Of a DNA stretch of 64,000 nucleotides, positions 16,845 to 25,800 are shown piece by piece. Source of the stretch: Parachlamydiales bacterium (lineage in GTDB: Bacteria > Chlamydiota > Chlamydiia > Chlamydiales > JABDDJ01); NCBI GenBank assembly GCA_041671045.1, contig JBAZCF010000001.1:372001-436000 (forward strand), read 5' to 3'. The position numbers and the translations under genes are program-made. Positions within the stretch are counted from its first letter, which is position 1. Every line of letters begins with the position of its first letter. Below the pieces are notes generated by a model, which saw nothing but the letters and a program-made list of their open reading frames with translations, was not told the DNA's origin and did not search any database.

Positions 16845-18518
16845 TTATTCTGTAGGAATATCATTTACCCAGTGGAGTAAGTCTTGAGTAAGGGGATTGA
16901 TTTTGAAAAGGAAAGAAGTGTTTACATGACGTTGTAAATCACAACGTATACGCTTCTCATAATAAGATAACTCTGGATCGGCACCAAATGTGTTCCTCCA
17001 AAATTTATCCACTTTGGGATGGGATTCGAAAAAAGAGATATTTAGAGATTTTTGCTCATCGGTTGAAAGTGTCTGTTTCAATGTTTTATCCAGTCTAAAA
17101 TCTTTTCGTATAATATGATCCCAGGGGGTATGAGTGACCCATGTGCTTTTTGCGACTCTTTCTTTGGATAAAGCTTCTGCAGCGTTCAAGTCGTCCATTC
17201 GAATGAGGGCGATAATTTTTTTAATTAGAGAACTTATCCATGAAAATCCTCTCAAGGGTTTTATATCAATGTTGGAAAGAGCAGAAAATGAATGGATGTT
17301 TATATACCGTCCGATGCCTTTGGTTGAGGTCGTATTGAGTTCATTGTCTTTTGCAAGTTCAGCTAATCCTATTGCTGAGACTGCTCCACCGAAGGAAAAA
17401 CCTATAACACCGATTTTATCCGGATCATTTTCCACCCAATTCTTTTTGATATGGGTTATGACGCATTTAAAAGCCTCTACAGCATCAGAAAAGTTTATTT
17501 CAGTGCCCTGGCTCAACATAATTTCCGGTCCATTATATAGGACAACATTCACTTGGAATCTATCAGCAAGACGCTCTGCCAAAATGAATTCATTTTCATA
17601 GCAGGAAGCATTTCCAGAACAGAAAAGGATAGTTTTCCTATTATTTTCGGGGGGTAAACCTTGTGGGTAAATGACGATACCATCTAGAGGGTCTAAAAGA
17701 GGGGTATGGAAATTTATCCTTTGAGCACGTCCCGTCTCAGTAAGTTTGCGAATAAAATTATTTCTGAATGAATAAGAATCATAGGGGTTTTTATTTCTAG
17801 TGCTTTCCATAGGATGTGTATTCTTGAATTCCTGTCTGAAGTCTTCTATGGTAGCGATGCCACTTTGTCTAGCATTGAAAATCAGCTCTGATAAGTATTT
17901 AAGGCCATAATTTAATTCATCAAGATAATCTGAATAGTCGCTTTGGTCCACTAGGGCTTTATGAGTATCTTGAAGGCTTCCTTTAGGTATTTGAGCAATT
18001 GATTTAAGAAATTTTATTCTATTGTTGAGGAGGTGTTGTAATTGAAAATAAACACCTAGAGAAGATTGAAAATGAAGATGACCATCAAAAAAAGCAATAA
18101 GGGGGTCAGGATCTATATCGCGGTGTTTCTTAAATGATTTTAAGAATTTGGATGCAAATAGTCTCTCTTGCCAATTAGCGTGAATGGGCATGTCGGATTC
18201 TGGTTTGATGTTTCCGTACAGAGAATCCACGCTATTTCTATGAAAAAAACTGGCAGGATGGATGCATTTTACTGCGATAGTGCGTATTAAATTCAGAATG
18301 CCGAAAGCTTTGATAATTCGGGTGACTTGAATTTTTAGCAATTGAGTTGCAGTGTAACCAGAAATTTTTGTTTTGTAATCAGCAAGTTTATCTTCCCAAA
18401 TTTTGGCAAGATAAGTATTACCTGCATTAAGGGCGGATGAAGCATTACTTTCAAACCGCCTTAATTGAAAATAGCAAATCCAAGAAGAGTAGTTGTTATT
18501 AACTGAATTATAACTCAT
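16845..18518 (-). CDS. CHLPS/DUF818-like alpha/beta hydrolase
   Basis: A 557-residue protein without signal peptide. The N-terminal 250 residues are helical and not recognised. The C-terminal part is an alpha/beta hydrolase: 'DGIVIYPQGLPPENNRKTILFCSGNASCYEN' leads into the fold, 'VVLYNGPEIMLSQGT' follows, and the nucleophile elbow is 'GVIGFSFGGAVSAIGL'. This layout resembles the chlamydial CHLPS family (DUF818), known almost only from Chlamydiota; the assignment is from memory. A His near the end ('HPKVDKFW' or 'TPWDHIIRKD') may complete the triad. It is divergently transcribed from the pel operon across an AT-rich inverted repeat. Confidence 0.55.
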   Translation of the reverse strand: MSYNSVNNNYSSWICYFQLRRFESNASSALNAGNTYLAKIWEDKLADYKTKISGYTATQLLKIQVTRIIKAFGILNLIRTIAVKCIHPASFFHRNSVDSLYGNIKPESDMPIHANWQERLFASKFLKSFKKHRDIDPDPLIAFFDGHLHFQSSLGVYFQLQHLLNNRIKFLKSIAQIPKGSLQDTHKALVDQSDYSDYLDELNYGLKYLSELIFNARQSGIATIEDFRQEFKNTHPMESTRNKNPYDSYSFRNNFIRKLTETGRAQRINFHTPLLDPLDGIVIYPQGLPPENNRKTILFCSGNASCYENEFILAERLADRFQVNVVLYNGPEIMLSQGTEINFSDAVEAFKCVITHIKKNWVENDPDKIGVIGFSFGGAVSAIGLAELAKDNELNTTSTKGIGRYINIHSFSALSNIDIKPLRGFSWISSLIKKIIALIRMDDLNAAEALSKERVAKSTWVTHTPWDHIIRKDFRLDKTLKQTLSTDEQKSLNISFFESHPKVDKFWRNTFGADPELSYYEKRIRCDLQRHVNTSFLFKINPLTQDLLHWVNDIPTE

Positions 18519-18520
18519 TA

Positions 18521-18573
18521 TTTACTTAAAATATTTAAAAATTAATTGTAAACTAGTTACAATTTTAAGTAAA
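18521..18573. promoter_or_regulatory. Nested AT-rich inverted repeat between divergent genes
   Basis: TTTACTTAAAAT (18521-18532) is repeated exactly inverted at 18562-18573 (ATTTTAAGTAAA), and an inner pair ATTGTAA (18545-18551) / TTACAAT (18557-18563) surrounds a five-base centre ACTAG; the two right arms share two bases. The block fills nearly all of the 64 bases between the DUF818-like gene (minus) and the first gene of the pel operon (plus). The symmetry suggests a binding site for a dimeric regulator acting on one or both promoters. No regulator gene is identified. Confidence 0.5.
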
Positions 18574-18582
18574 TATTAATTA

Positions 18583-19281
18583 ATGTTGATTTTAGAGCAG
18601 CCTATGTATAAGAAAGTGCTTTTAAGCGCTTCGCACGAGATCCATACCTATTTAAACGGAATTCTAGGCTATTCTTCATTACTGGAGTTTACAGAGCTTA
18701 ACGAAAACCAGCAAAAGCAGGTAGAAAAAATTCATAGGTCAGGTGAGAACCTACTTGCTTTGATTGATGATACATTATTATTCGACACGTTATCCAACGA
18801 TCAAACCCAAATGAATTTGCAGTTGATTGATGTGGGCAACCTATTTAGCACGATCCACGAAAGCATGGATGCTTATGCAAATTCCAAAGGTAAGAATTTG
18901 ATATGGGAACAGGCTATACCGTCAAACTTTTCAGCCCATCTGGATGAATCAAAAATTCATACTGTAGTCATTAAAATATTGAAATTTTTCATTTTGATGG
19001 ATCAGCACAAAGAAATAAGATTTCGTGTGAGAGTAGAGGAATCATTGATTTTAGAAGTACTGACTGCTGAAGCGATAATACCGGATGAGAAGCTGGGTTT
19101 AATCTTCGAAAAGATTTCACCTACAGATATACCCAATGTTAGATCAAATGATTGTACAGGATTTGAATTAGCAATAGCGTATAAGATCTTAGAACTATTG
19201 AAAGGGAAAATTACCTTTAAAAATACAGAAAAGGGGTCATTATTGACCTGTATCTATCCTATTGTTCAAAAGTTAGCTTGA
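18583..19281 (+). CDS. Histidine-kinase-like protein with a degenerate ATPase domain
   Basis: A 232-residue soluble protein. Residues 14-75 form a HisKA dimerisation helix pair with the phospho-acceptor His18 in 'SASHEIHTYLNGILGYSSLLE'. The rest is placed like a HATPase_c domain, but the ATP-site motifs are missing: the N-box position reads 'TVVIKILKFF' without Asn, the D-x-G-x-G box is not found (around 'LTAEAIIPDEKLG'), and the G2 box reads 'CTGFELAIAYKI'. It has no sensor or membrane segment. It may therefore receive or pass on phosphate, or act as a docking protein, rather than autophosphorylate. It is the first gene of the pel operon, 7 bases before the receiver gene. Confidence 0.75.
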   Translation: MLILEQPMYKKVLLSASHEIHTYLNGILGYSSLLEFTELNENQQKQVEKIHRSGENLLALIDDTLLFDTLSNDQTQMNLQLIDVGNLFSTIHESMDAYANSKGKNLIWEQAIPSNFSAHLDESKIHTVVIKILKFFILMDQHKEIRFRVRVEESLILEVLTAEAIIPDEKLGLIFEKISPTDIPNVRSNDCTGFELAIAYKILELLKGKITFKNTEKGSLLTCIYPIVQKLA

Positions 19282-19288
19282 GGTACAA

Positions 19289-19699
19289 ATGATATTTGTA
19301 AATAACGAATTTCAAGGCAAAAAAGCCCTGATTGCAGATGATTTTTTGGTAAACCAGGAAATGATGGAAGAAATGCTGCAGTTACTGGGTTTTAGTGTCG
19401 ACACCGCCGATGATGGGGGGGAAGCCATTCAGTTATGGCAGGAGAACACCTACGACATAATTTTTATGGATATCCAAATGCCGGTCAAAAATGGTTATGA
19501 AGTAACCAAATACATAAGAGAACAAGAGAAAAACCTGTCAAAACGTACGTTGATATTAGCACTAACGGCTAATGCACAAGCGGGTGATAGGGAAAAATGT
19601 ATTGAGAGCGGTATGGACGGTTATATCAGTAAGCCGATAGAGATCAAACAGTTGAGAAATAAGGTTTTAGAAATATTCAACTTGAACTCAAAACCCTAG
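19289..19699 (+). CDS. Single-domain response regulator (CheY-like receiver)
   Basis: A 136-residue receiver domain with nothing else attached. The acidic pair is in 'ALIADDFLVNQEMM' (about 13-17), the phospho-acceptor is Asp61 in 'IIFMDIQMPVKNGYE', the switch Thr lies in 'LALTANAQ', and the conserved Lys is in 'YISKPIE'. All are present, so it should be phosphorylatable. Without an output domain it would act through protein contact, possibly on the Pel machinery encoded directly downstream. Its stop codon overlaps the start codon (GTG) of the next gene by one base. Confidence 0.9.
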   Translation: MIFVNNEFQGKKALIADDFLVNQEMMEEMLQLLGFSVDTADDGGEAIQLWQENTYDIIFMDIQMPVKNGYEVTKYIREQEKNLSKRTLILALTANAQAGDREKCIESGMDGYISKPIEIKQLRNKVLEIFNLNSKP

Positions 19700-20538
19700 T
19701 GAACTGCTTGTTAAAATATATATTTACGATTCTTCTCGTTTTTTCCGCCCCCTTATTATCCCAAGAAAAACCTATCCGAAAGTGGGTTGTATATTATGGC
19801 GACCGCTTACCGGTGAAAGAATTTTTTCCTTTTCAGCTGGTTGTGATGGATACCCAACATCACATTCCATTGGAAGGCTTTCGTGAAAATAATATGACTA
19901 TTTTGGGATACATCAATTTAGGAGAAATTGAAGAACGCCAGCATATTTTTAAAGATCCTCTGATCAAGCAATTTCTCCTGCAGGAGAACCCTCACTGGAA
20001 AGGAAGTTATTTTGTAGATCTCCGCCATAAGGCGTGGGTCAAGCTTGTAATTGAGGAATTGATCCCTCAAACACTTTTTGCAGGTTTTGATGGCATTTTT
20101 ATAGACACTTTGGATAATGCGGAATTTCTTGAGCAAACAGACCCTGAAAAATTCAAAGGTATGAAAGAGGCAGCGGGTAATCTTATTAAAACCATCCGTT
20201 ATCATTATCCGGGCATTAAAATTATGGTGAACAGAGCTTATTACCTATTACCGGTCATAGGAGATATCATCAATATGGAATTAGGAGAGTCTGTTTACAC
20301 AACCTATAACTTTAAAACTAAAGAATATGAATTCGTTTCGACCGAGGATTACCAACTTCAGGTAGAGATTTTGCAGAAAGCTAAAAAAGATTTTAAGAAT
20401 TTGCAAGTATTTACATTAGATTACTGGAACCCAAAGGATAAAGAGATGTATAAAAATATTTATAAATTACAGCGTGATAATGGATTTACACCTTATGTTT
20501 CGACTTTGTCGCTGGACACCGTTATTACGGAACCTTAG
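19699..20538 (+). CDS. pelA: PelA-type polysaccharide hydrolase (N-terminal half of PelA as a separate protein)
   Basis: A 279-residue secreted protein. It starts with GTG at the stop of the receiver gene and has a signal peptide ('LLKYIFTILLVFSAPLLSQ'). The mature part is a TIM-barrel like the hydrolase domain of Pseudomonas PelA (GH114/GH166-like): 'WVVYYGDRLP' (strand 1), 'MTILGYINLGEIEERQ', 'GFDGIFIDTLDNAEF' (acidic residues at the active-site rim), 'KIMVNRAYYLLP' and 'NMELGESVYTTY' with Glu194/Glu197 as candidates for the catalytic acid. In the best-studied Pel systems this domain trims the Pel polymer in the periplasm and is fused to the deacetylase. Here the two halves are separate overlapping genes. 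Confidence 0.82.
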   Translation: MNCLLKYIFTILLVFSAPLLSQEKPIRKWVVYYGDRLPVKEFFPFQLVVMDTQHHIPLEGFRENNMTILGYINLGEIEERQHIFKDPLIKQFLLQENPHWKGSYFVDLRHKAWVKLVIEELIPQTLFAGFDGIFIDTLDNAEFLEQTDPEKFKGMKEAAGNLIKTIRYHYPGIKIMVNRAYYLLPVIGDIINMELGESVYTTYNFKTKEYEFVSTEDYQLQVEILQKAKKDFKNLQVFTLDYWNPKDKEMYKNIYKLQRDNGFTPYVSTLSLDTVITEP

Positions 20539-22810
20539 TTATTTTCTAGCCTGCCTCATCTCTTTCCCACACTTTATTACTTCAAAAGAAATCCCAAGAA
20601 CAGTCCTTGCTTTATATGATAGCCAATTTCAAGACAGGCTGATTTTCTTAAATATTCATCAGATGGCCGAAATGCCCCTAAACCATCTAGGTTTGAGGGT
20701 AGAGTATGTTGATATCCATAAAGGTCTCCCGGACATCGCTGAAAGAAGTGATGTTATAGGGATATTAACTTGGTTTCCTTATTCAGCCACCACCAGCGAT
20801 CCTGAAGCATTTATTAATTGGTCGGTGAAGGTGATCGATGCTGGATTGAAATATGTTGTCATGGGGAATCCGGGATTTGATAGAAAGGGGAGTATCACAT
20901 CCAAAAGGTTAACGAATGTATTTTGGGAAAAATTAGGCCTGGAAGATAAAGATATTTCCTTTACTGACACCTATGATACATCAATAAGCTATAGCGATCC
21001 GGTCTGGTTCAATTTTGAGCGTAATTTTGACACATTACGTCCACCTTATTCTGTAATGAAGATGATAGGCTCGGGTGATGCCCAAACTCATCTGACAATA
21101 AAGAAAAATGATTCTCATCAAAGTACGTCCGAGCTTGTTGTCACTTCCCCGAATGGTGCGTATGCAGCTAGCAATTATTTAGCCTTCAAACAAAATTTAG
21201 TAGAGCAGGGAGACACAATCCGTAAATGGTATGTAAATCCCTTTAAGTTTTTTGAGAAAGGTTTTATTACAGCTGCCTTACCTAAATTGGATGCTACGAC
21301 ATTGGCGGGAAGACGCATCTACTATAGTCATATTGATGGTGATGGGTGGAATAACATGACAGAAGTGGAGAAGTATCGGAAAGATAAAGTTTTTTCCTCA
21401 GAAGTTTTCTATAAAGAGATCCTGCTGGGATATCCCGATCTTCCTATTACAATAGCTCCTATTGCAGCTGATATGAGTTTGAAGTGGTTTGGCACACCCG
21501 AGGCGCGCAACATGGCAAAAAGGATGTTTGAATTGCCGCATGTGGAGATAGGCTGCCATACTTTTACACACCCCTTTGATTGGAGTTTTTTTAGGGATTA
21601 TTTACCGCAATATGAAGTTCCTTATCTAAATAATTATACGACAAAAGTCTTTCAGAATAGAGATGTTGTAGATGTAATCAAAGACTCTCTATTCAGGACC
21701 AAAAAGAAATATTATGATGAAATTCCTTTGGTCAATGAAGAAGAAGGGTTTAAAAAGCTCCCTCATGTTCTAGATCCCGGGTATGTGATACCTAGGGCTT
21801 ATGCATTGAAACCTTTTAATGTTGAATTGGAGACTGTAGGAGCAATCAAAGAAATACAGACACTTGCTCCGGCCGGGAAAAAGGTAATGATCTATCAATG
21901 GTCAGGTAACTGTCAGCCATTTGATGAAGCGATAAGGTTAGTTGATAGTACACATGTTAGAAATATTAATGGCGGTGACACGCGCTTTGATGCGTATGCT
22001 GATTCGTATGGTTGGGTAAAACCCTTAGGTTTATATAGAAATGGCCTTTTACAGGTTTACTCTTCCAATGCTAATGAAAATATCTATACAGATATGTGGT
22101 CCAAGAATTTTTACGGATTTAATCTTCTTCCTAAAACATTTGCCCGGACAGAAAGTCCTATCCGTGTAAAACCGATGAATCATTATTACCATATCTATAG
22201 CGCTGAGAAGCAGCCAAGCTTGTCAGCGTTGCATGAAAATTTAAAGTATATTCGCGCACAAGAGATTATCCCGCTTCACACCAGCAATTTCTCCTCCATT
22301 GTAGATGGATTTTATTCAGGTAGAATATTTCAAGAGGAGGACGGTGGATGGAGTGTAAAAGATAGAAAATCATTACAGACAGTACGGTTGGATTATGCCA
22401 CCTTTTTAGGGGTTGATTTGCAAAAGTCTACCGGAGTGATTGGTCAAAGACATTATCAAGGAAGTTTATACATCTATTTAGATGAGGCTATTGAAGAGCC
22501 AAAAATTTACATAAAAGACATACAAGTTAGTTACGAAGAGCCTGTAGAGCCCGAGGCTTATCTGATCCACAGCCATTGGCGCATTTGGGATTTGAAGAGG
22601 GATGAAAAAGTATTGAAAATGCAGTCACAGGGATTTGGAAAAGGGGATATGGTTTGGAAAGTGCCTGTAGATGGCGAATATACCATTAAGGTATCAAGCT
22701 TAGATAAAGCCATAACAAGTGTTGCTGCCAGGGGCGTAATTCAGTTTTTTGTAGATGCAGATGCGATTGAACCTATAACGATGACAATCAGCAGGAATAG
22801 TGGATTGTAG
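20495..22810 (+). CDS. pelA: PelA-type polysaccharide deacetylase (C-terminal half of PelA as a separate protein)
   Basis: The frame is open from a GTG at 20474 with ATGs at 20480 and 20495; 20495 is preferred because it gives a normal signal peptide ('LLRNLSYFLACLISFPHF'), but no good ribosome site decides. The start lies inside the hydrolase gene, in another frame. The protein (about 771 residues) has a Rossmann-like N-terminal region ('ALYDSQ', 'ILTWFPYS', 'VVMGNPGFD') as in PelA, then the deacetylase: 'YYSHIDGDGWNNM' with the Asp pair and 'EIGCHTFTHPFDW' with the HxxxH metal site (about 270-360 of this start). A beta-rich C-terminus follows. It should deacetylate N-acetylgalactosamine in Pel, making it cationic. 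Confidence 0.85.
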   Translation: MFRLCRWTPLLRNLSYFLACLISFPHFITSKEIPRTVLALYDSQFQDRLIFLNIHQMAEMPLNHLGLRVEYVDIHKGLPDIAERSDVIGILTWFPYSATTSDPEAFINWSVKVIDAGLKYVVMGNPGFDRKGSITSKRLTNVFWEKLGLEDKDISFTDTYDTSISYSDPVWFNFERNFDTLRPPYSVMKMIGSGDAQTHLTIKKNDSHQSTSELVVTSPNGAYAASNYLAFKQNLVEQGDTIRKWYVNPFKFFEKGFITAALPKLDATTLAGRRIYYSHIDGDGWNNMTEVEKYRKDKVFSSEVFYKEILLGYPDLPITIAPIAADMSLKWFGTPEARNMAKRMFELPHVEIGCHTFTHPFDWSFFRDYLPQYEVPYLNNYTTKVFQNRDVVDVIKDSLFRTKKKYYDEIPLVNEEEGFKKLPHVLDPGYVIPRAYALKPFNVELETVGAIKEIQTLAPAGKKVMIYQWSGNCQPFDEAIRLVDSTHVRNINGGDTRFDAYADSYGWVKPLGLYRNGLLQVYSSNANENIYTDMWSKNFYGFNLLPKTFARTESPIRVKPMNHYYHIYSAEKQPSLSALHENLKYIRAQEIIPLHTSNFSSIVDGFYSGRIFQEEDGGWSVKDRKSLQTVRLDYATFLGVDLQKSTGVIGQRHYQGSLYIYLDEAIEEPKIYIKDIQVSYEEPVEPEAYLIHSHWRIWDLKRDEKVLKMQSQGFGKGDMVWKVPVDGEYTIKVSSLDKAITSVAARGVIQFFVDADAIEPITMTISRNSGL

Positions 22811-25800
22811 ACTCTATTACATTACTATTTTGATGGTAGCAGCCTTTGGAGTAATCTTTGGGTTATTCTTTTTTCCAACTTACGATCAAGTTTCTTTGAT
22901 GTTCTATTACAATAAGCAGTACGAGAAGGCTTTAGAACGTTACGAGGAAACTAAAGCAAAAACCGGAGGAAATACCCCCCTGTCAGTAGCCATTCCTTTA
23001 TCGTGGACCTTTCTGAAATTCGCTGAGACGCAGCAAGCGCTACAGTCCGTAGAGGATTATGTCAATGAGAATCCGCAGAATATGGATGCGAAAATTTACC
23101 TATATTCCTTGTATAAAGAGACGGGTAAGCCTGTGTTGGCACAGATATTATTAAGAGATATCTATCAAGAGCTTCCATCAAAAAATGCTCTCGAAGATCT
23201 ACTTTCAGGGTATTTAACAGATCAAGATATGCCTAATCTCATTTGGGCCTCACAGGAATTAATAGATAAGTATACAGCAAGCCCGGACCAATATACACAA
23301 CTGGCTTACCTCTATGCTTCTACTCAAAAAATGGATCTTGCACTCGAGACAATCGATAAGTTGAGTATCAAAGAAAAAGGAAAAAAATGGAGTATCGATA
23401 ATCTCAATATCGCTGTCAGTCTTTATGCTCGTAATAAAGAACCACAAAAAGTAATGGCCTTGATAAACAGCCAGATGCAGCTTGGATTACCGTTAAGCAA
23501 TACGATTGAAATGGCATATGCATTGCTCCAAGAGGGGATGTCTCAAGAAAGTCTGCTCATTTTAGATCAGCTACAGCCTGATGCAAGGGATAGTTTGCAA
23601 GTTGTGACGGCAAGGATAAACATCACAATGTATAGAGGGGATAATAAAAAGACGTATATCCTATTGAAACACTATTTTGATCAAGGGATTCTCCCTGAAG
23701 CATACACCAATGACTTTTTAGCTTCAGCTCTCGAGAAGGACAACTATGATATTCTTCGGCAGATTTTGCAAAATTATCCACTCAAAGATTTTTCAGAAGA
23801 TGTTCTAGTAAACCTTATTGTCAAAGCTATGGATCATCGCTATCCTGACCTTATTGTAATGTTGAAACACAATCTGAAAACTACACATTTCAACGATACG
23901 AACTTCCTAGCTTCACTTATCGATATTAGCTCTATTCCAGATGCTGAAGACCCTGAAAATGATTCAACTGTACCCTCATATAAAGCTTTAAATAACTATC
24001 AGAAATATCTTTTGACGCGGATATTATTCTCCAAAAAGTATCATACCCTAGCAAAAAAACAATTAACTTCAATAGAAAGTTTTACAGGGTTTACTGCCCC
24101 TGAAGTGACTGAGCTAGGTCAGCTGTATCTTGAGTTAGGAGAACAGGAGAGGGGTTTTCAGCTTATCGAGAAGGTAAGGGAAGAAAATGGACTAGAGAAT
24201 TACTTGGAGCCCTGGTTGCTGCTTGCAACTGCTACAAATCATACGGAAGAGGTATTAAAATATTTGAATACCGGAAATAAGATTGGGGGAAGACTTTTAA
24301 AAGACCTTTTTTATACAGCCTACAAGAATAAAAATGGGCCGTTGTCGGTACTGGTTGCGGAGAAGATTGTCAGTTTATCTTCCAAAATCAAATACCGCGA
24401 GATGCTGGCGGAAGCGTATATTTTAAATGGCGATATAGCGCGCGGTGTAGCTTTGTTTGAGGTGCTGAATAAGGAAAACCCTCAATTTTTGGATCACTAC
24501 ATTGATATTCTGTTTCTAGCTGCAAAAAAAGATCCGGAGTATCAATCTAGGCTGCTCTCCCTTGTCGAAGATAGGCTGAAGGAAGGATCTCTCACAGAAA
24601 AGAGAAAAGAAGAGCTAGGATACATCTATATTGAGTTCAAAATGAATGACAAAGCTCTTCCGGTGTTTTTGGAGCTAGCCCAAGAAAAGCTTTATAAAAG
24701 CGAAGATGTACAAACCCTTCTGGGTTTATTTGGACAACATCCAAATAGTGAAGCTATGGCGTGGATACTCAAACGGACGGAAGGGGCATCTACTGAAGAA
24801 AAGATCCAATGGATAAATTACCTTATAGACATACAGAACCCTGCAAATGCTATTGCGTTCATCACTGAAGACGACTTGAAATCGCAAAACTATCAAAAGA
24901 CCTATTTGAAGGCGATCGATGCGATGATCTATGAGTTGTCAAAAGCCTCCAAGAAAAATCCGTCATTAAAAAGCGAATTACGGGATTGGATTCTTAAAGG
25001 GTTGGCACTTAAGAGCGTTCCTAAAGCAAAGCAGCGCGAATGGGCTTTTGCATTAAGTGATGCAGGCTATAAGAAAGATGCAATTCCAATCTTTTTTGCT
25101 TTAGCAGAACATAAACGTTACAAAAGCGATGATGTGCAGAATCTCCTCTCTCTGTGGGGAGAAAAGCCACCTCAGGATGCGATTGTTTGGATGGAAATGC
25201 GGGGTAGGGGCTCTAAAGGCAAAGAAAAGGCATATTGGTTAAAATATCTTTTGGATATCAAGCATCCAGAAAGTGTAACAGCTTTAGTTACACCTGAAGA
25301 CTATACATACACTGCTATCTTAGACATCTATTTAGATGCGCTGAGCACATTGAAAAAACAGGATTGTTTGCTAGCCATCCTGAGCGAAATATACCTTTGG
25401 GAGTTCCGTCCTAAACGTTTAAATCACTTAGGTAAAGTGGCGCAGGATGCTAATTTGCTCGATCTTGCAATCGATATATTTAACAAGCTCATAGGTATAG
25501 ATCATAAACATATTAATGCCCATAGAGCTTTAGGGGCATTATACTTTGGTAAAGGCGCCCTAAGTATCTCACAGTATTATTTAGAACAATATCTATTTTT
25601 AAATCCTGCCGGCGACTATATGTCCTTCTATTATCTAGGAGAGATATTCTTTACTCACAAACACTATGCATGTTCCTATCCTTATTTCAGGCACGCTTTG
25701 CTCCTTAGTCAAAAGGAAAAAGAACATTCGATCTATCTTCAATCCACACAAGCACAGCTATATTACCGCTTAAGAAATCACAATATGGCTATCTCACTTT

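Noticed and set aside
20474..20538. Sequencing frameshift as the cause of the split pelA
   Set aside because: The second half begins with a hydrophobic, signal-peptide-like leader and the overlap is long, so a natural split is more likely. Raw reads were not available, so this is not excluded.
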